DNA of 64,000 bases. Origin: Muscardinus avellanarius (lineage: Eukaryota > Chordata > Mammalia > Rodentia > Gliridae). Below are positions 1 to 15,391 of the stretch, piece after piece. The stretch is from positions 24,950,523 to 25,014,522 of the forward strand of contig OY726578.1 of the NCBI GenBank assembly GCA_963383645.1, written 5' to 3'. Position numbers and translations under genes: made by a program. A model generated the notes under the pieces. That model did not search any database. It was not told the DNA's origin and was given only the letters and a program-made list of their open reading frames with translations. How positions within the stretch are numbered: the stretch's first letter is position 1; each line of letters starts with the position of its first letter.

Positions 1-230
1 TTCTTTATTTTTTTAAAACAATGTCTAGGTTGCGGAGTACCACATTAAGTAGGTGAACTTGCGAATCTCCTGTCTCAGCCTCCTAGAACTGGGATTACAA
101 GCGTGGGCCACCACGCCAGGTTTATGAACCTCAATAGACTGCGGAGGCTGGCTCCTAAATTGCAATCCTCTTGTCTCCACCTCCCAAATACTGGATTACG
201 AGCACGTGCCCCCAGCCAGGCCGGAAGTGG
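1..230 (-). repeat. Diverged SINE fragments, reverse
   Basis: Two partial reverse copies of the B1-like half, recognised by CTCAGCCTCC and GGGATTACAAGCG-type ends (about 1-120 and 127-222). Both are old and truncated. Confidence 0.7.
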
Positions 231-234
231 GATC

Positions 235-560
235 TCTCCAAGTGGGAAGAGGAAGGGCACCCTTGAACCAGGGTTCTGAAGCCCGGGCTCCTTGCGGGAA
301 GCCTCCGGGAGGAGGGGCGCAGGAGGGGCGAGCCTGCGATGCGCGGGGCTTCTGGGGCGGGGGCTCGCGGGCGGTGTCCTAGTCCAGTCGCCCCACTGCA
401 TCCCAGCCCTTTCTCTGGACTCCCGCAGAACTCTCGCGAGGGGCGGAGCTCCGAAAAGTTGCTCCCACTAAGTGGAGAGAGACCAGTCCCTGAACTGCGG
501 GTTTCAGGCACGTGGGTCTTTCTACCAGCGAGGCCAAGTCGTTGTGAGTAGCCAGGCAAC
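235..560 (-). pseudogene. Decayed THAP7 5' end (duplication remnant)
   Basis: Short blocks match THAP7 in the same order and orientation. About 240-275 resembles 12305-12345 (intron). The block at 338-372 resembles 13045-13090, around the THAP7 start codon, but the start CAT (minus ATG) is lost. A shared CTCTGGACTCCCG sits at 412-424 and in 13185-13205. TCTCGCGAG and the following GGAGCT match the promoter at 13238. A GGCACGTGG pair follows (about 509 and 13384). The stretch corresponding to the exons between these blocks is missing. The order THAP7-like, then TUBA3, repeats that of the intact genes, which supports a shared tandem duplication. Confidence 0.65.
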
Positions 561-639
561 AGAGAGGCTACGCCGACCACGACCCAGAAAAATGAGGGCA
601 GGCCTCTTTGGGAAAAACAGCCCGCAAATACAAAACTAC

Positions 640-1520
640 CGGTGCGCCGAGCCGGATGGTCCTCCGGTACTTGGAGGCCGACACAGGAGGATCCCAGAAT
701 CCGGCGGTGGAACCGAGAGGCTTTTCTACCTGCGGGCTATACTCCCAGACCTATTTTCACACTTCATTTGGAAAGAGGGTCTCACTAAGTTGCTGAGAGC
801 CTCACTCTTAATGAAGTAGCCGAGGCTGGCTTAGAACCTGTACTACGCTCACTCGTCTCAGCCTCCCAAGCACTGTGATTACAGCTTGCGTCACCATGCC
901 CAGCTTCCAGTGGAGGAAATTTAAGTATATCATTACAGAAGACAACAGGGAGGTGAAGAATCCCACACCCCAAAGCCGGCTATTGAACACACCATTCTAT
1001 GATGTTGATATTTCAGGCAAAAATACAGAAAAGGCCGGGTGTGGTGGCGCATGCTTGTAATCCCAGCACCTGGGAGGCAGAAACAGGAGGATCTGCAGGT
1101 TCACAGCCAGCCGCACTGGCTTAAGAGACCCTGTTTCCAAATAAAAAATATATAAAATAGGTCTGGGAGTGTAGCCCTAAGGTAGAAGGGCTTCCAGGAA
1201 CCCCAGTACCACACACACACACAAAAAAAACTCAATGTTTAAAATAAAATTTTTCTAATTTCCTCCAATAATCACTTAGAAACTAAGGAAAATGCAGTAA
1301 AAGAGAAACACATGTAATGATTCTTCTCTTCCATCTCCTCATCCAGGCAACTATAGCCCCATTTTTCACTTTGATACGGTATTACGTTGCCCAAGATCAT
1401 GCTAAATTGGTGAGACTGGCCTGGAACCTGCGATCCTCCTGTTTCAGCCTCCCCAAAATGGGATTAGAGATCTGGGCAATCAGGCCTGGCATGCATAATT
1501 AATTTGCTAGAAAAAGCAGA
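640..1520. repeat. Diverged SINEs left of the duplication
   Basis: A short forward B1-like piece (648-705) abuts a reverse dimer (706-903). A forward subfamily II dimer is at 1034-1230 (CTGGCTTAAGAGACCCTG, CCAGGAACCCCAGTACC), with a short CA tail. A reverse fragment lies at 1350-1490. The remaining sequence (904-1033, 1231-1349) shows nothing I recognise. Confidence 0.7.
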
Positions 1521-1620
1521 CGCTTTTTTCCTTTACAAATCTACTTGGAAAAGGCAGGTATCTACACAGGGGATTTGGACATAGCATAGCACAAAGGATA
1601 GAACACCTCAATATGCAAAT

Positions 1621-1626
1621 TTTAAT
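1621..1626 (-). terminator. Poly(A) signal of TUBA3 copy 1
   Basis: ATTAAA on the minus strand, about 63 nt past the TGA stop at 1689-1691. It is conserved in copy 2 and is the only standard hexamer I see close to the stop. Confidence 0.6.
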
Positions 1627-1688
1627 AGGTAGATAAACCTTGAGACAATGGGGAGATACAAAATGCCCGTTGCCAGCCTCCCCGCCTC

Positions 1689-6717
<5,029 letters not shown>

Positions 6718-7119
6718 GCTGCTCTCCCGAAGCCGCCACCGTCTGCGCCCGCGGAGCCCAACCGCCGCCGCCTCCAACCCCCGCGCCACGCGCCCGCGCG
6801 CTCATTGGCCCAGAGCTCCCGGGGGCGGGCCGGCGTCCCGGGACCCTTTCTGATTGGCCGCCACGCCCCTCCGCGCGATGGCGCTTTCTGATTGGAGGCA
6901 GCTTTGGCGGGAAGGATGCCGATTCGCTGTCGGCGACGATGGGGTCCATCTCTCCCGAAGGTCCTTAGACCCGCGGGGTTGGAGCGGCCCCGACGCCGCC
7001 TTGGTGGGAGCTGGACCTCAGCGTGCACACGAGGCCCCGCACACAAATTCCAAACGAGGAAGGGTTGTGTGTCGGACCTTTCCCCGGGTGCCGCTGGCCG
7101 GCCACCTCCCTCTTTATAA

Positions 7120-7802
7120 ATTCTTTTTTTTTTTTTTTTCGGAACTTGGGATTGAACTCAGGGACATTGTACCTTCGAGCTATACTCCCAGCCCCTACTT
7201 TTAAAATTATTACTATTCCTTTTTTTTTTTTTTTTTTTTTTGTGGTACTGGGGTTGGAACCCAGGGGCCTTCTACCTCCGGGCTACACTCCAAGACCTAT
7301 TTTATTTTTTATTTGGAAACTGGGTCTCTTAAACCAGCCGAGGCTGGTTTCGAACGTGTGCGATCCTCTTGTCTCTGCCTCCCAAATGCGGGATTACAAG
7401 CATGCGCCACCATGCCTGGCTGCCTGCCTATTTCTTTCCCTCCCCTCTATGTGTGTGTGTGTGATATGAATGTATGTATATAATTTTTTTCTTTTTTGTG
7501 GTACTGGGGTTCCTATAAACCCTTCTTACCCTGAAGCCCTTCTACTTCCGGGCTATACTCCCAGACCTATTTTATATATATTTTTTGAAACGGTCTCTTA
7601 AGCCAGCGTAGCTGGCTTCGAACCTGCACAATCCTGTGTCAGCCTCACCCGTGCGTGGATTACAAGCGTGGCCACCACGCCTGGCTCATTCAATATTGAG
7701 ACAGGGTCTGCCTAGGTTGCGCAGGCTGGCCTCATGTCACGGTCCTCCTATCTCAGGCGCCCTAGTTATTGGGATTCCAGGCATGAGCCCCCATGCCCAG
7801 CA
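7120..7802 (-). repeat. Reverse SINE cluster upstream of TUBA3 copy 1
   Basis: Right-half fragment 7122-7200 (shared with copy 2), a reverse subfamily II SINE with a long T tract 7220-7425, another at 7492-7690, and a B1-like fragment 7690-7802. Homology with copy 2 stops at 7219, at the T tract. Confidence 0.8.
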
Positions 7803-7985
7803 TGATTCTTTTTTTAATTGCTGAGTAATCATCCATTGTGCAAACATACCGCATTTTATTTTATTTACCCATGGGTGAGCATTTCTCCTTTTTGATATTA
7901 TGACTAATGCTGCTGTGAACATTCATGCACAGGCATTTGCATAGACACGTTTTCTTTTTCTTGTTCACCTGGGAATTCTGTAGGG
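7803..7985 (-). mobile_element. LINE-1 3'-end fragment, antisense
   Basis: Reads as the reverse complement of the well-known L1 3'-terminal region (GAGTAATCATCCATTGTGCA, then a run ending near AATGCTGCTGTGAACATTCA). No intact ORF2 remains. Absent from copy 2 of the duplication. Confidence 0.8.

Positions 7986-7987
<2 letters not shown>

Positions 7988-8035
<48 letters not shown>
7988..8035. repeat. (TG)n microsatellite
   Basis: About 23 TG dinucleotides, directly followed by a reverse SINE right half. Confidence 0.95.
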
Positions 8036-8036
<1 letters not shown>

Positions 8037-8222
8037 GGGGATTGTACCCATGGGTGTTATCTCTGAGCTATACCTCTAGCCCTTTTTACTTTTGGTTTTG
8101 ACACTGGATCTCACTAAGTTGTGGAAGGCCTCATTAAGCTGTTGAGGCTGGCCACGAACCTGCAATCCTCCTGTCTCAGCCTCCCTAGCGCTGGGATTAC
8201 AGGCATGTACTACGGGCACCAG
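8035..8222 (-). repeat. Reverse SINE abutting the LRRC74B fragment
   Basis: Reverse dimer from TACTGGGGATTG to the CATGTACTACGGGCACC end. Its 3' edge forms the break in the copied LRRC74B exon. Confidence 0.8.
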
Positions 8223-8298
8223 TCTTGATGCAAAGCTTTGGAAGAGCCACCTTTGTCGAGCCAGCGAGGTCGTCAAATTCTCTGTTCACGTGGATATC
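8219..8298 (-). pseudogene. Truncated copy of LRRC74B last exon
   Basis: Translating the minus strand from the CAG acceptor at 8299-8301 gives DIHVNREFDDLAGS and onwards, matching LRRC74B exon 9 at 24333 with two changes. The match stops at residues KTG, where a reverse SINE fuses in; the last part of the exon and the stop are gone. Adjacent LRRC74B intron 8 sequence continues to about 9225. With no other exons nearby this is a dead fragment carried by the duplication. Confidence 0.85.
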
Positions 8299-8450
8299 CT
8301 GAGGAGAAATCCATGACAAGGCAGTGCACCCCTCCTTGCCGAGAAGTTGATTGCGTTTACTTGCCAACACAAGAAGTTCCTTCAGGCTGGTTTTTCTCCT
8401 GTGGATGACAATCTCACACTCCCCAAACGATTCAAATAGAGAAGGTAAGC

Positions 8451-9118
8451 CCAGCGTGGTGGCGTACACTTGTAACCCCAGCTTTTGAGGGGCCGAGACT
8501 GGAGGATCAGGTTTTGTGACCAGCCTCAGCTACTTAGTGAGACCCTGTTTCAAAAATAAAAGAATAAAAAGTAGGGCTGGGGCTGTAAGTCAGAGGTAGA
8601 ATGCCCCTGGGTTTGACTCTAATACCATGAAAAGGAATTAAAAAAATAAGGCTGGGGGTATAGCTCAGAGGCAGGATGTCCCTGGGTTCCATTCCCAGTA
8701 CTAAAAAAAAATAAAAATAAAGATTGTGGCTCATGCCTATAATCCCAGTACTTGGAAGACCGAGACAGGAGGACCGCAGGTTTGAAGCCAGCTCCAGCAA
8801 TTTAGTAAGGCTCTCAACAACTTAGTGAGACCCTGTTTCAAAATAAAAGATAAAATAGGGCTTGGGGTGTAGCTCAGAGGTAAGATGCCCCTGTGTTCCA
8901 TCCCCCCCAAAAATACAACGTAAGCCTGGTGGTGCTCACCTGGAATCCGAGTACTTGGGAGGCTGACAGGAGAATCACAGGTTCAAGAACAGCCCCAGTA
9001 AGGAGTAAGACTCAATCTAGTGAGCTCTTGTTTCAACAAACAAACAAAATGGAGCTGGGGGTATAACTGGGAGGTGGAGTGCCCCTGGGTCCCATCCGCA
9101 GTGCCCCCACAGTGGCAC
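8451..9118 (+). repeat. Forward SINE array (left duplication copy)
   Basis: Dimer 8451-8640, extra right half 8650-8710, dimer 8724-8920, dimer 8922-9118. The same array is at 24481-25150 in the right copy with scattered substitutions. Confidence 0.85.
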
Positions 9119-9224
9119 TGAAGGAGGTCCGGCTCCCTCAGTCACACAGTGCCCTGGCCCAGCTGCAGGCAGTCCAGGCTGGGGAGAGGGAGAAGGGCGG
9201 CTTTGCAGGGGCTGAACTACTGGG

Positions 9225-10166
9225 TGGCCTCGGCTCGCCCCTGGAGGACCTCACCACGGTGGGTGCCCCAGGGCCTGAGAGCCACTAGAGATGTCCAGGC
9301 CGGCAGAGTGCGCACACCTGTACTCCCAGTACTTGGGAGGCTGAAGCAGGAGGATACAGGCTCGAGGCCAGCCTCGGCAGCTTAGCGAGGTGTCACCCAG
9401 ACATGGAGGGGCCGGGTGTGGGGCCTCCAGGCCGGCCCCTGCTCTCCTGAAGCCCCACCAAGGGTCTTCCGGGCTGGGCCCTGCACATCCGCCGCTGGCC
9501 GCACGTGCAGCCTACTGGGTCCTGAGGAGAGTTGGGCGCATCCTCCGTGTGACCTGCGACCACGGGGAGGCCCCACTCTGCCTTTGTGAGCAAGAATGCG
9601 GGAATGTTTTTCCTCTGCTAGGGAGCCAGGCTGATCTTGGGACTGGTCCGCTGGCCTCCCCGGCCTTGCAGCGCCATCCCTCCCCATCCGTGCTCCGTCC
9701 CTGCTGGGACTGGGCTTTAGGTCCAGAGCGCCAGCTAGGTAGGAAGTGGCCAGTGCCAGGGAGCTGGAAGGGGGCGGGCGTGAGACAGGCTCCGGTGAGC
9801 TCAGCCACGGGGTTCCGAGATAGCGGCCGAGGTGCAGGGCGCCCTGGCCACCCATCTGGTTTCTGCCAGGCGGGGCTCTCGCAGCACCCAGGCTGCTCTG
9901 TGATGACTCTGTAATCGGCAGCATCCACCTCTCTGGACAAAAAGAGGAATAAACTAAAAGCCACACAGGATCCGGGCGTGGTGGGCACGCCTGTAATCCC
10001 GCGCTTGGGAGGCTGAAACAGGAGGATCACACAGGTTCGAAGCCAGCCTCTGCTACTGAGTCATGCTCTCAGCAACTTAGTGAGACCCTGTTTTCAGATA
10101 AAGTATAAAATATGTCTGGGAATATAGCCCAGAGGTAGAAAAGCCCCTGGGTTCCACCCCATTACC

Positions 10167-10197
<31 letters not shown>

Positions 10198-10837
10198 TGA
10201 GATTGTACCTCGGAGGTAGAATGCTTCTGGGTTCCATCCCTGGTAACACAACGCACACACACAGAGCCATATGTGCTGGCCCTGGGGTTAAGGAGATTTG
10301 TTCCCTGGGATCTGCCTGCGGCCAAGGTCTCCCCACCCTTCCAGGACCCCTTGTCTCTTGCTGGGCCTTACTACCTGTCAGGAGCAGCCCCTGGAGGCCA
10401 GTGATCACCACTGCTGCCCCGTTCCTCACGGTGACATTCAGAGGCCAGCCACGCAGAGGGCCAGCCTGAGACCGACAGGAACGAAAGCTAGTTGTGCGCC
10501 CGCACAACACTGGGCGTGGACTCCGCTCCGAGTGCTCTCAGGGGGCTGGCCTGTTGAAGTCAAGGCTGCCTCAGGACCCAAGGAATGGTGCCTGGCACTG
10601 CCCCAGGTCCCTGCTCACACCACTGAGTCCCGTTGGGGGAACCGTGGCATGGGAGTCACACAGGCGGGTGGCTGCCACCTGTCTGCCAGCGTGGCACTGA
10701 GGGTGGGTGGGAACCAGGCTCTCCCAACCTGCAGCTAGTTTGGTCCCCAGGATCTGACCCCTGTTGGCGCTTTGGCACTGTGTGGAACAAGCCCACTAAC
10801 CCTGGAAAGCCAGACAGCAGGGCCTCCTAGAACCCAC
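9225..10837. other. Unassigned region between duplication and THAP7
   Basis: Contains a forward B1-like half (9297-9400), a forward dimer with an A tract plus extra right half (9969-10255), and two unique stretches (9401-9968, 10256-10837). The first stretch ends in a plus-strand AATAAA at 9948-9953. In mammals LZTR1 converges on THAP7 from this side, so this could be an LZTR1 3' UTR or its remnant, but I cannot recognise LZTR1 coding sequence. Confidence 0.35.
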
Positions 10838-10843
10838 TTTATT
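10838..10843 (-). terminator. THAP7 poly(A) signal
   Basis: AATAAA on the minus strand, 47 nt past the THAP7 stop codon. Confidence 0.75.
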
Positions 10844-10889
10844 ATGGCGGGTGGTGTGGCAGTCCAGGCCAGCAGCTGGCCCGCCCGCC

Positions 10890-13058
10890 TCAGGCCACAC
10901 TGTTGCTTAGCTGCATGGCAAAGTCTTGCACGTGCTCCTTCAGAGTCTGGCGGGCATCCGCCTGTGCCCGCTTCTCCCGCGCCCGTTCCTGCTGCAGCTT
11001 GGTGAGCCGCAGCCGCAGCCGCTGCTCCCTCCGCTTGCAGGCCTGCAGCTGGCGCTGAGCCTTGTCCAGGGCGTCGAGGGCCGCTTCAGCCCTCCGCTTC
11101 CAAAGGAGGGCGCTGCCAACTTGGTAGCTGTGCTCACTCTGGATGTAGGCTCCGGCCGGCGGGGGCAGGCGCAGCATGTAGGCCGAGGGCGAGACCGGCC
11201 GCGGCTCAAGACGGGAGGGCTGCTGCTCTGGGGAGGGCTGCGCACTGCAGCCCGCTTCATCTGCCTGGGCACCCAGCGGACCCAAAAGGTCTGAGAAGGG
11301 ACTGCCTAGGCCAGGCTCCAGTCTTCCAGCTGGGGAGGCTGGCAACGTGGCAGGGGCGGAGGCCTCTTCCACAGGAAAACAGGTCACATCAGCAGGAGGA
11401 GGTGGAGAAAACGGCGTCATGGGCCCTCTGCCTTCAGAGCAGCTGAAAGCGAGAGAGAAAAAAGACTGCTAAGGCCAGACCTCCCCTCACCAGCACACAG
11501 GGTGGGTGCGGCAAGGGCCGTCCAGCAAGCCTGCCGGCAGACACCCACAGCCCGGTGCCTCGGCCTTGGGCTGGGAGTGAGCGGACACCCCACCTGCAGC
11601 ACTTACCGCTTCCTGCATCTCCGGAGCCGGCTGACGTCGGGGGGCCCAGGAGGGTAACTGTGCCCCTTGGTCTTGCTTGTGCGGCGTAACTTGGAGAAAG
11701 ACTCAAATATGGTGGGGACCGCCCCTTCCTTCAGCCTGTGGTACCCACTGGGGAAAAGTACCCGAGTGAGCTGGAGAACAGGTGTGGCCGCCCTGCGCGT
11801 CTGCCCCTGGCCCCAGCACGGGTTCCCCTCACCAGGGCTGTGGGAGGCCCGAAGGCATACTACAGACGGTGACGCGGGACTGCCATGGTGGGCGCGTCCC
11901 ACCAAGCTCTCCCCTGCAGAACTCCAGGCTTTTTTTTATTTATTATCATTATTTTTTTGCAGTACTGAGGATGAAACCTAGGGGCATTCTGCCTCTGAGC
12001 TACACCCCCACACCTGTTTTTTATTCTTTTGAAACAGGACCTCACTGAGTTGCAGAGGGCCTCCCTAAGCAGTAGCTGAGGCTGTCCACAAATGGCATTC
12101 TTCCTGTCTCAGCTTCCCAAATGCTGGGATTACAAGCGTGCGCCCCCACGCAGGGCTCCTCGAAGTTTTAAAGTGGGTGGAGAAGCTCCACCAGGGTGCT
12201 GGTGATCAACCAGTAAGGACTGGGTGCTGAATCCCGGGAAAGGTGGTTTGTCACAGGTCACTGGCACAGTGATCCTGGCCATCGGGGTTTCCTGAACAGA
12301 CAGAGGTGGGAAGAGGAAACAGCACCCTTGGAACCAGGGCTACCTAGCGGTCCTCAGCCAGCTGCTGCAAGGGTCTCCTCACCAGTGCCCACAGCTGCCC
12401 AGTCTCGAGAACCTCCGACGCCCCTCGCCATGGCCATCGCCGCCTACCAAGGAGGCCCACCTGATTCCCACCAGCTCAAAGCAGTTCTCCTCGAAGTGTT
12501 TGGAGCAGAAGTAGATGTATTCAGAGGCGGGGTCCCACAGGCCCTGGCCGCTGGGGTCCAGCCGTTGACAGTTGGCCAGCCACAAGCCTCGCCTCGGGTT
12601 GTCCTTCTTGGGCAGTCTGCGGCACAGATCTGTGAGCACCAGGCTGCCCGCGACCCCGGTCACGCGGCTCAAGCCCCCCAGGCAGGAAGAGCCCGCCCTG
12701 CCCACGCAGCCCGGAGGCCCCCGGCCCTGCCCGCCTAGCACCACCCGCTCAGGCACCGACGAGGAAACTGAGGCCGCGAGAAGATCAGCGGCGTGCGCAG
12801 CGCCCTCCAGCCGCGTGGAGAGGGCGAGGAAAGCCCTGCGGGCGCTGGGTCCTCCTTTTCCGGGCTGGACAGGCCGCCACGGGCCCGGCCCCGCCACCTC
12901 CCATTCCCAGGTTCCCGTCCCGCGCCCCGCGGCGCCCCGCGGCGCATGCGCAGGTCCCCGCAGCACGCACGCGCCGACCTGTGGAAGGAGATGCCGCGGT
13001 TGCGCGTCTCGCGAGTGTCGCGTGTGCAGCAGCCGGCGGCGGAGCAGTGGCGCGGCAT
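10890..13058 (-). CDS. THAP7: THAP domain-containing protein 7 (4 coding exons, 309 aa)
   Basis: Chromatin-associated repressor with a DNA-binding THAP zinc finger (C2CH). Coding exons on the minus strand: 12979-13058, 12461-12616, 11607-11747, 10890-11442, giving 309 codons, the same as human THAP7. The N-terminus MPRHCSAAGC has the first two zinc-ligand cysteines, the other ligands are in YFCSKHF, and the AVPT box (GAVPTIF) closes the domain. A proline-rich middle follows, then an EHSY motif that fits the HCF-1 binding consensus, and a basic, Leu/Gln/Arg-rich C-terminal coiled coil. The ATG is the first base of its exon, directly after a CTGTCCCCAG acceptor, so the 5' UTR comes from an upstream exon ending at 13211. 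It sits between two tubulin copies, with the usual rodent neighbours to the right. Confidence 0.96.
11930..12160 (-). repeat. Reverse SINE in THAP7 intron
   Basis: Full reverse dimer from GCAGTACTGAGGATG to GTGCGCCCCCACGCAGGGCT, preceded by an AT-rich tract. Same strand as the gene. Confidence 0.85.
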
Positions 13059-13440
13059 CTGGGGACAGGCGGGAGCCAGTTCGCGGGCGGCTGCCCGGCG
13101 CGGAGGGGCTCGGTCCCAGCCGCCACTCCCTCCCGGGGGCCGCGGCCGGGGCTTCCCGTGTCCCAGTCCCGTCCCAACCCGTCCTCTGGACTCCCGGCGG
13201 CGGCACTCACGGTCCCGCCATGGCCGCGCCGCACAAGTCTCGCGAGGGGGCGGAGCTGGCCGGAAGCTGGTCCCTGAGGCCGGCAGCCGGAGGCGCTCGG
13301 GGGCGGGGCCGGAAGCGGCGGGGCGGGGCCGGAAGTGACGCGGCGCGCACGCGCGCTTCGCCTGGGGGACTGCCGCCTCCGAGGCACGTGGCTGCTTTGT
13401 CTGTCGCAGAGATGGCCTGCTCTCGCATGCTTGCGCCTGG
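12780..13440. promoter_or_regulatory. THAP7 CpG-island promoter and leader exon
   Basis: Very CpG-rich block covering the THAP7 leader exon (splice donor GTGAGTGCCG at 13201-13210) and first coding exon. Two TCTCGCGAG elements, close to the TCTCGCGAGA motif of housekeeping promoters, lie at 13007-13015 (inside the coding exon) and 13238-13246. The leader exon holds an AUG (13219-13221) out of frame with THAP7. Human THAP7 has an antisense transcript on the opposite strand; nothing here proves or excludes one. Confidence 0.65.
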
Positions 13441-13539
13441 CTCAGGGGAGGCCCGGGCAAGGACTCAGGACCCTTGTGAGAAAAGAAAGAAAAAGCAAAA
13501 GAGCCCTTGCAAACGCCAGTGTTCAAAGCTTCCTTCTGG

Positions 13540-14357
13540 GAGCCGGGTGTGATGATGCATGCTTGTAATCCCAGTACTTGGGAGGCTGAGACAGGAGGAT
13601 TTGATCCCAGGTTTGCGACCAGCCTTAGCTAGTGAGGCCACTGCAACTTAGATTCTGTTTCAAAATAAAGAATAGAGGTCTGGGGGTGTAGCTTGAAGGT
13701 AGAATGCCCGTGGGTTCAATCCCCAGTATCCACAAAAAATTTTCCTTCCAGTTATAGGCTGGTGGGAGGTCCCTGGGTACACTGGGGGCAGGTGGGGCAA
13801 GAGGAGCTGTGGTGCTTCCAGCAGCAACGTGGCAGCAATGGAGGAAACAAGAATATCCACTGATGAGGGAGTAAGTGGTTTAGGTAGCCCTGGACACAGG
13901 CCCGGGGATTGCGCCTCAATCCTAAAAGACTGATGGTGAAGACTGTGTACAGCAGGTAAACCAGAATTCTTTGTCAGTCTAGAAAGGCAAGCCAGGCTTG
14001 GTGGTATATGCTTGTAATCCCAGTAATTGGGAGGCTGAGACAGGAGGATTGTAGGTTTGAGGACAGCCTCATCAAGTAGTGAGATTTGGATCAACCTAGG
14101 GAGACCGTTTCAAACTAAAAATTAATAAAAACAAATAGGGCTGGGGGGTTAGCTCAGAGCTAGAATGCCCTTGGGTTCAATCCTCAAAACCACACACATA
14201 CAAGAAGGCAGGAAAAGAGGTCGGCTAGAAGAAATAAAAAGGTAGAAAGGAAACAATTATATATATATGTGGTACTGGGGTTCCTGGAAACCCTTCTACC
14301 TCCAGGTTACACTCCCAGACCTATTTTATACTTTTTTATTTATTTATTTATTTATTA

Positions 14358-14403
<46 letters not shown>

Positions 14404-14700
14404 TTGGTGGTACTGGGGTTCCTGGAAGCCCTTCTACCTCCGGGCTACACTCCCAGACCTATTTTTATATTTTTATTTGGAAACAGGGTCTCCTAAGCCG
14501 CGCGCGCGGCTGGCTTCGAACCTGCGCGATCCTCCTGTCTCTGCCTCCCAAGCGTGGGGATTACAAGCGTGCGCCACCATGCCCGGCCTATTTTATACTT
14601 TTTTAAAATTTGGCTTTGAACCTGCACGATCCTGTCTCCGCCTCCCAAGCACAGGTATTACAAGCATGCACCACCATGCCCGGTAAAACAACATTTTAAT
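13540..14700. repeat. SINEs between THAP7 and TUBA3 copy 2
   Basis: Forward dimers at 13540-13737 and 13990-14195. A reverse subfamily II right half at 14264-14330 leads into an ATT repeat (14340-14405), a reverse subfamily II dimer at 14406-14588 and a reverse fragment at 14589-14683. The span 13738-13989 is unique sequence with nothing recognised. Confidence 0.8.
14340..14405. repeat. (TTTA)n/(ATT)n microsatellite
   Basis: Short TTTA run followed by about sixteen ATT units, arising in the A-rich linker of a reverse SINE. Confidence 0.95.
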
Positions 14701-14885
14701 ACAGAAATTATGCTGTATTAAATCTTAGTTTGAAATAGGGTCTCCCTAACTTAATGGTGCCCCTTCCCATCACATAGTGACCTCTGGTCCTGGTTGAGCT
14801 TACCCCTCTGGGAACTCCTTACCTCTTTTTGCTCTATTCTGTGACAGAATGACTAAAAAGGTTAAATTTAAAATATTTCCTCCTA

Positions 14886-15053
14886 GCCGGGCGTGGTGGC
14901 GCACACTTGTAATCCCAGCATTCCCGAGGCTGAGACTTGGGAGGATCGTGGTTAGCGGACAGCCTCCTCAGCTACTTAGTGAGGCCTGGTTTCAAAATAA
15001 AGAATAAAAAATAGGGCAGGGGGTGTGGCTCGGAGGTAGATTGCCCCTGACCC

Positions 15054-15088
<35 letters not shown>

Positions 15089-15180
15089 AAAAAAAAATTG
15101 AAAAAAAAAATTGAAAAAAGGACAAGGGGTGTAGCTTAGGGTTTGAACACACCTGAGGCTCAATCCCCAGGACACATACA
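14886..15180 (+). repeat. Forward SINE with A tract and extra right half
   Basis: Dimer 14886-15056, A-rich tail to about 15115, then another tRNA-like right half to 15180. Confidence 0.8.
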
Positions 15181-15275
15181 CACACAGCCAAGCATTGAAA
15201 AGTCTTTCTTGGGGTAATGAAGTTAACTAAACACAGACATGCCTAATAATTTCTTAGAAAAAAAAAAAAAAAAGG

Positions 15276-15352
15276 CTGGCGGCATAGCTCAGCTGTAGTG
15301 CTCACCTAGATGTAGGAGTTGCTGGGTTATATTCTCTAGCACCAGAAAAAGA
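15276..15352 (+). repeat. Monomeric ID-like SINE
   Basis: Tract resembling a full ID monomer (GGCTGGCGGCATAGCTCAG ... GCTGGGTTATATTC), keeping the segment between the A and B boxes that the dimer's right half lacks. It may represent the source of that right half. Confidence 0.6.
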
Positions 15353-15391
15353 AACACGGACTTTTTTTCCTCTCAAAAGGCACAGAGCTAT

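Noticed and set aside
8197..8469. 90-codon minus-strand ORF as a novel small gene
   Set aside because: Its middle is a copy of LRRC74B exon 9 fused to intron and SINE sequence.
8650..8710. tRNA genes suggested by A-box and B-box-like motifs
   Set aside because: They belong to the tRNA-derived right half of the SINE and lack a full cloverleaf.
12572..13552. 326-codon plus-strand ORF over the THAP7 CpG island
   Set aside because: Arginine/proline-rich translation typical of a CpG island read in a chance frame; a non-coding antisense transcript remains possible.
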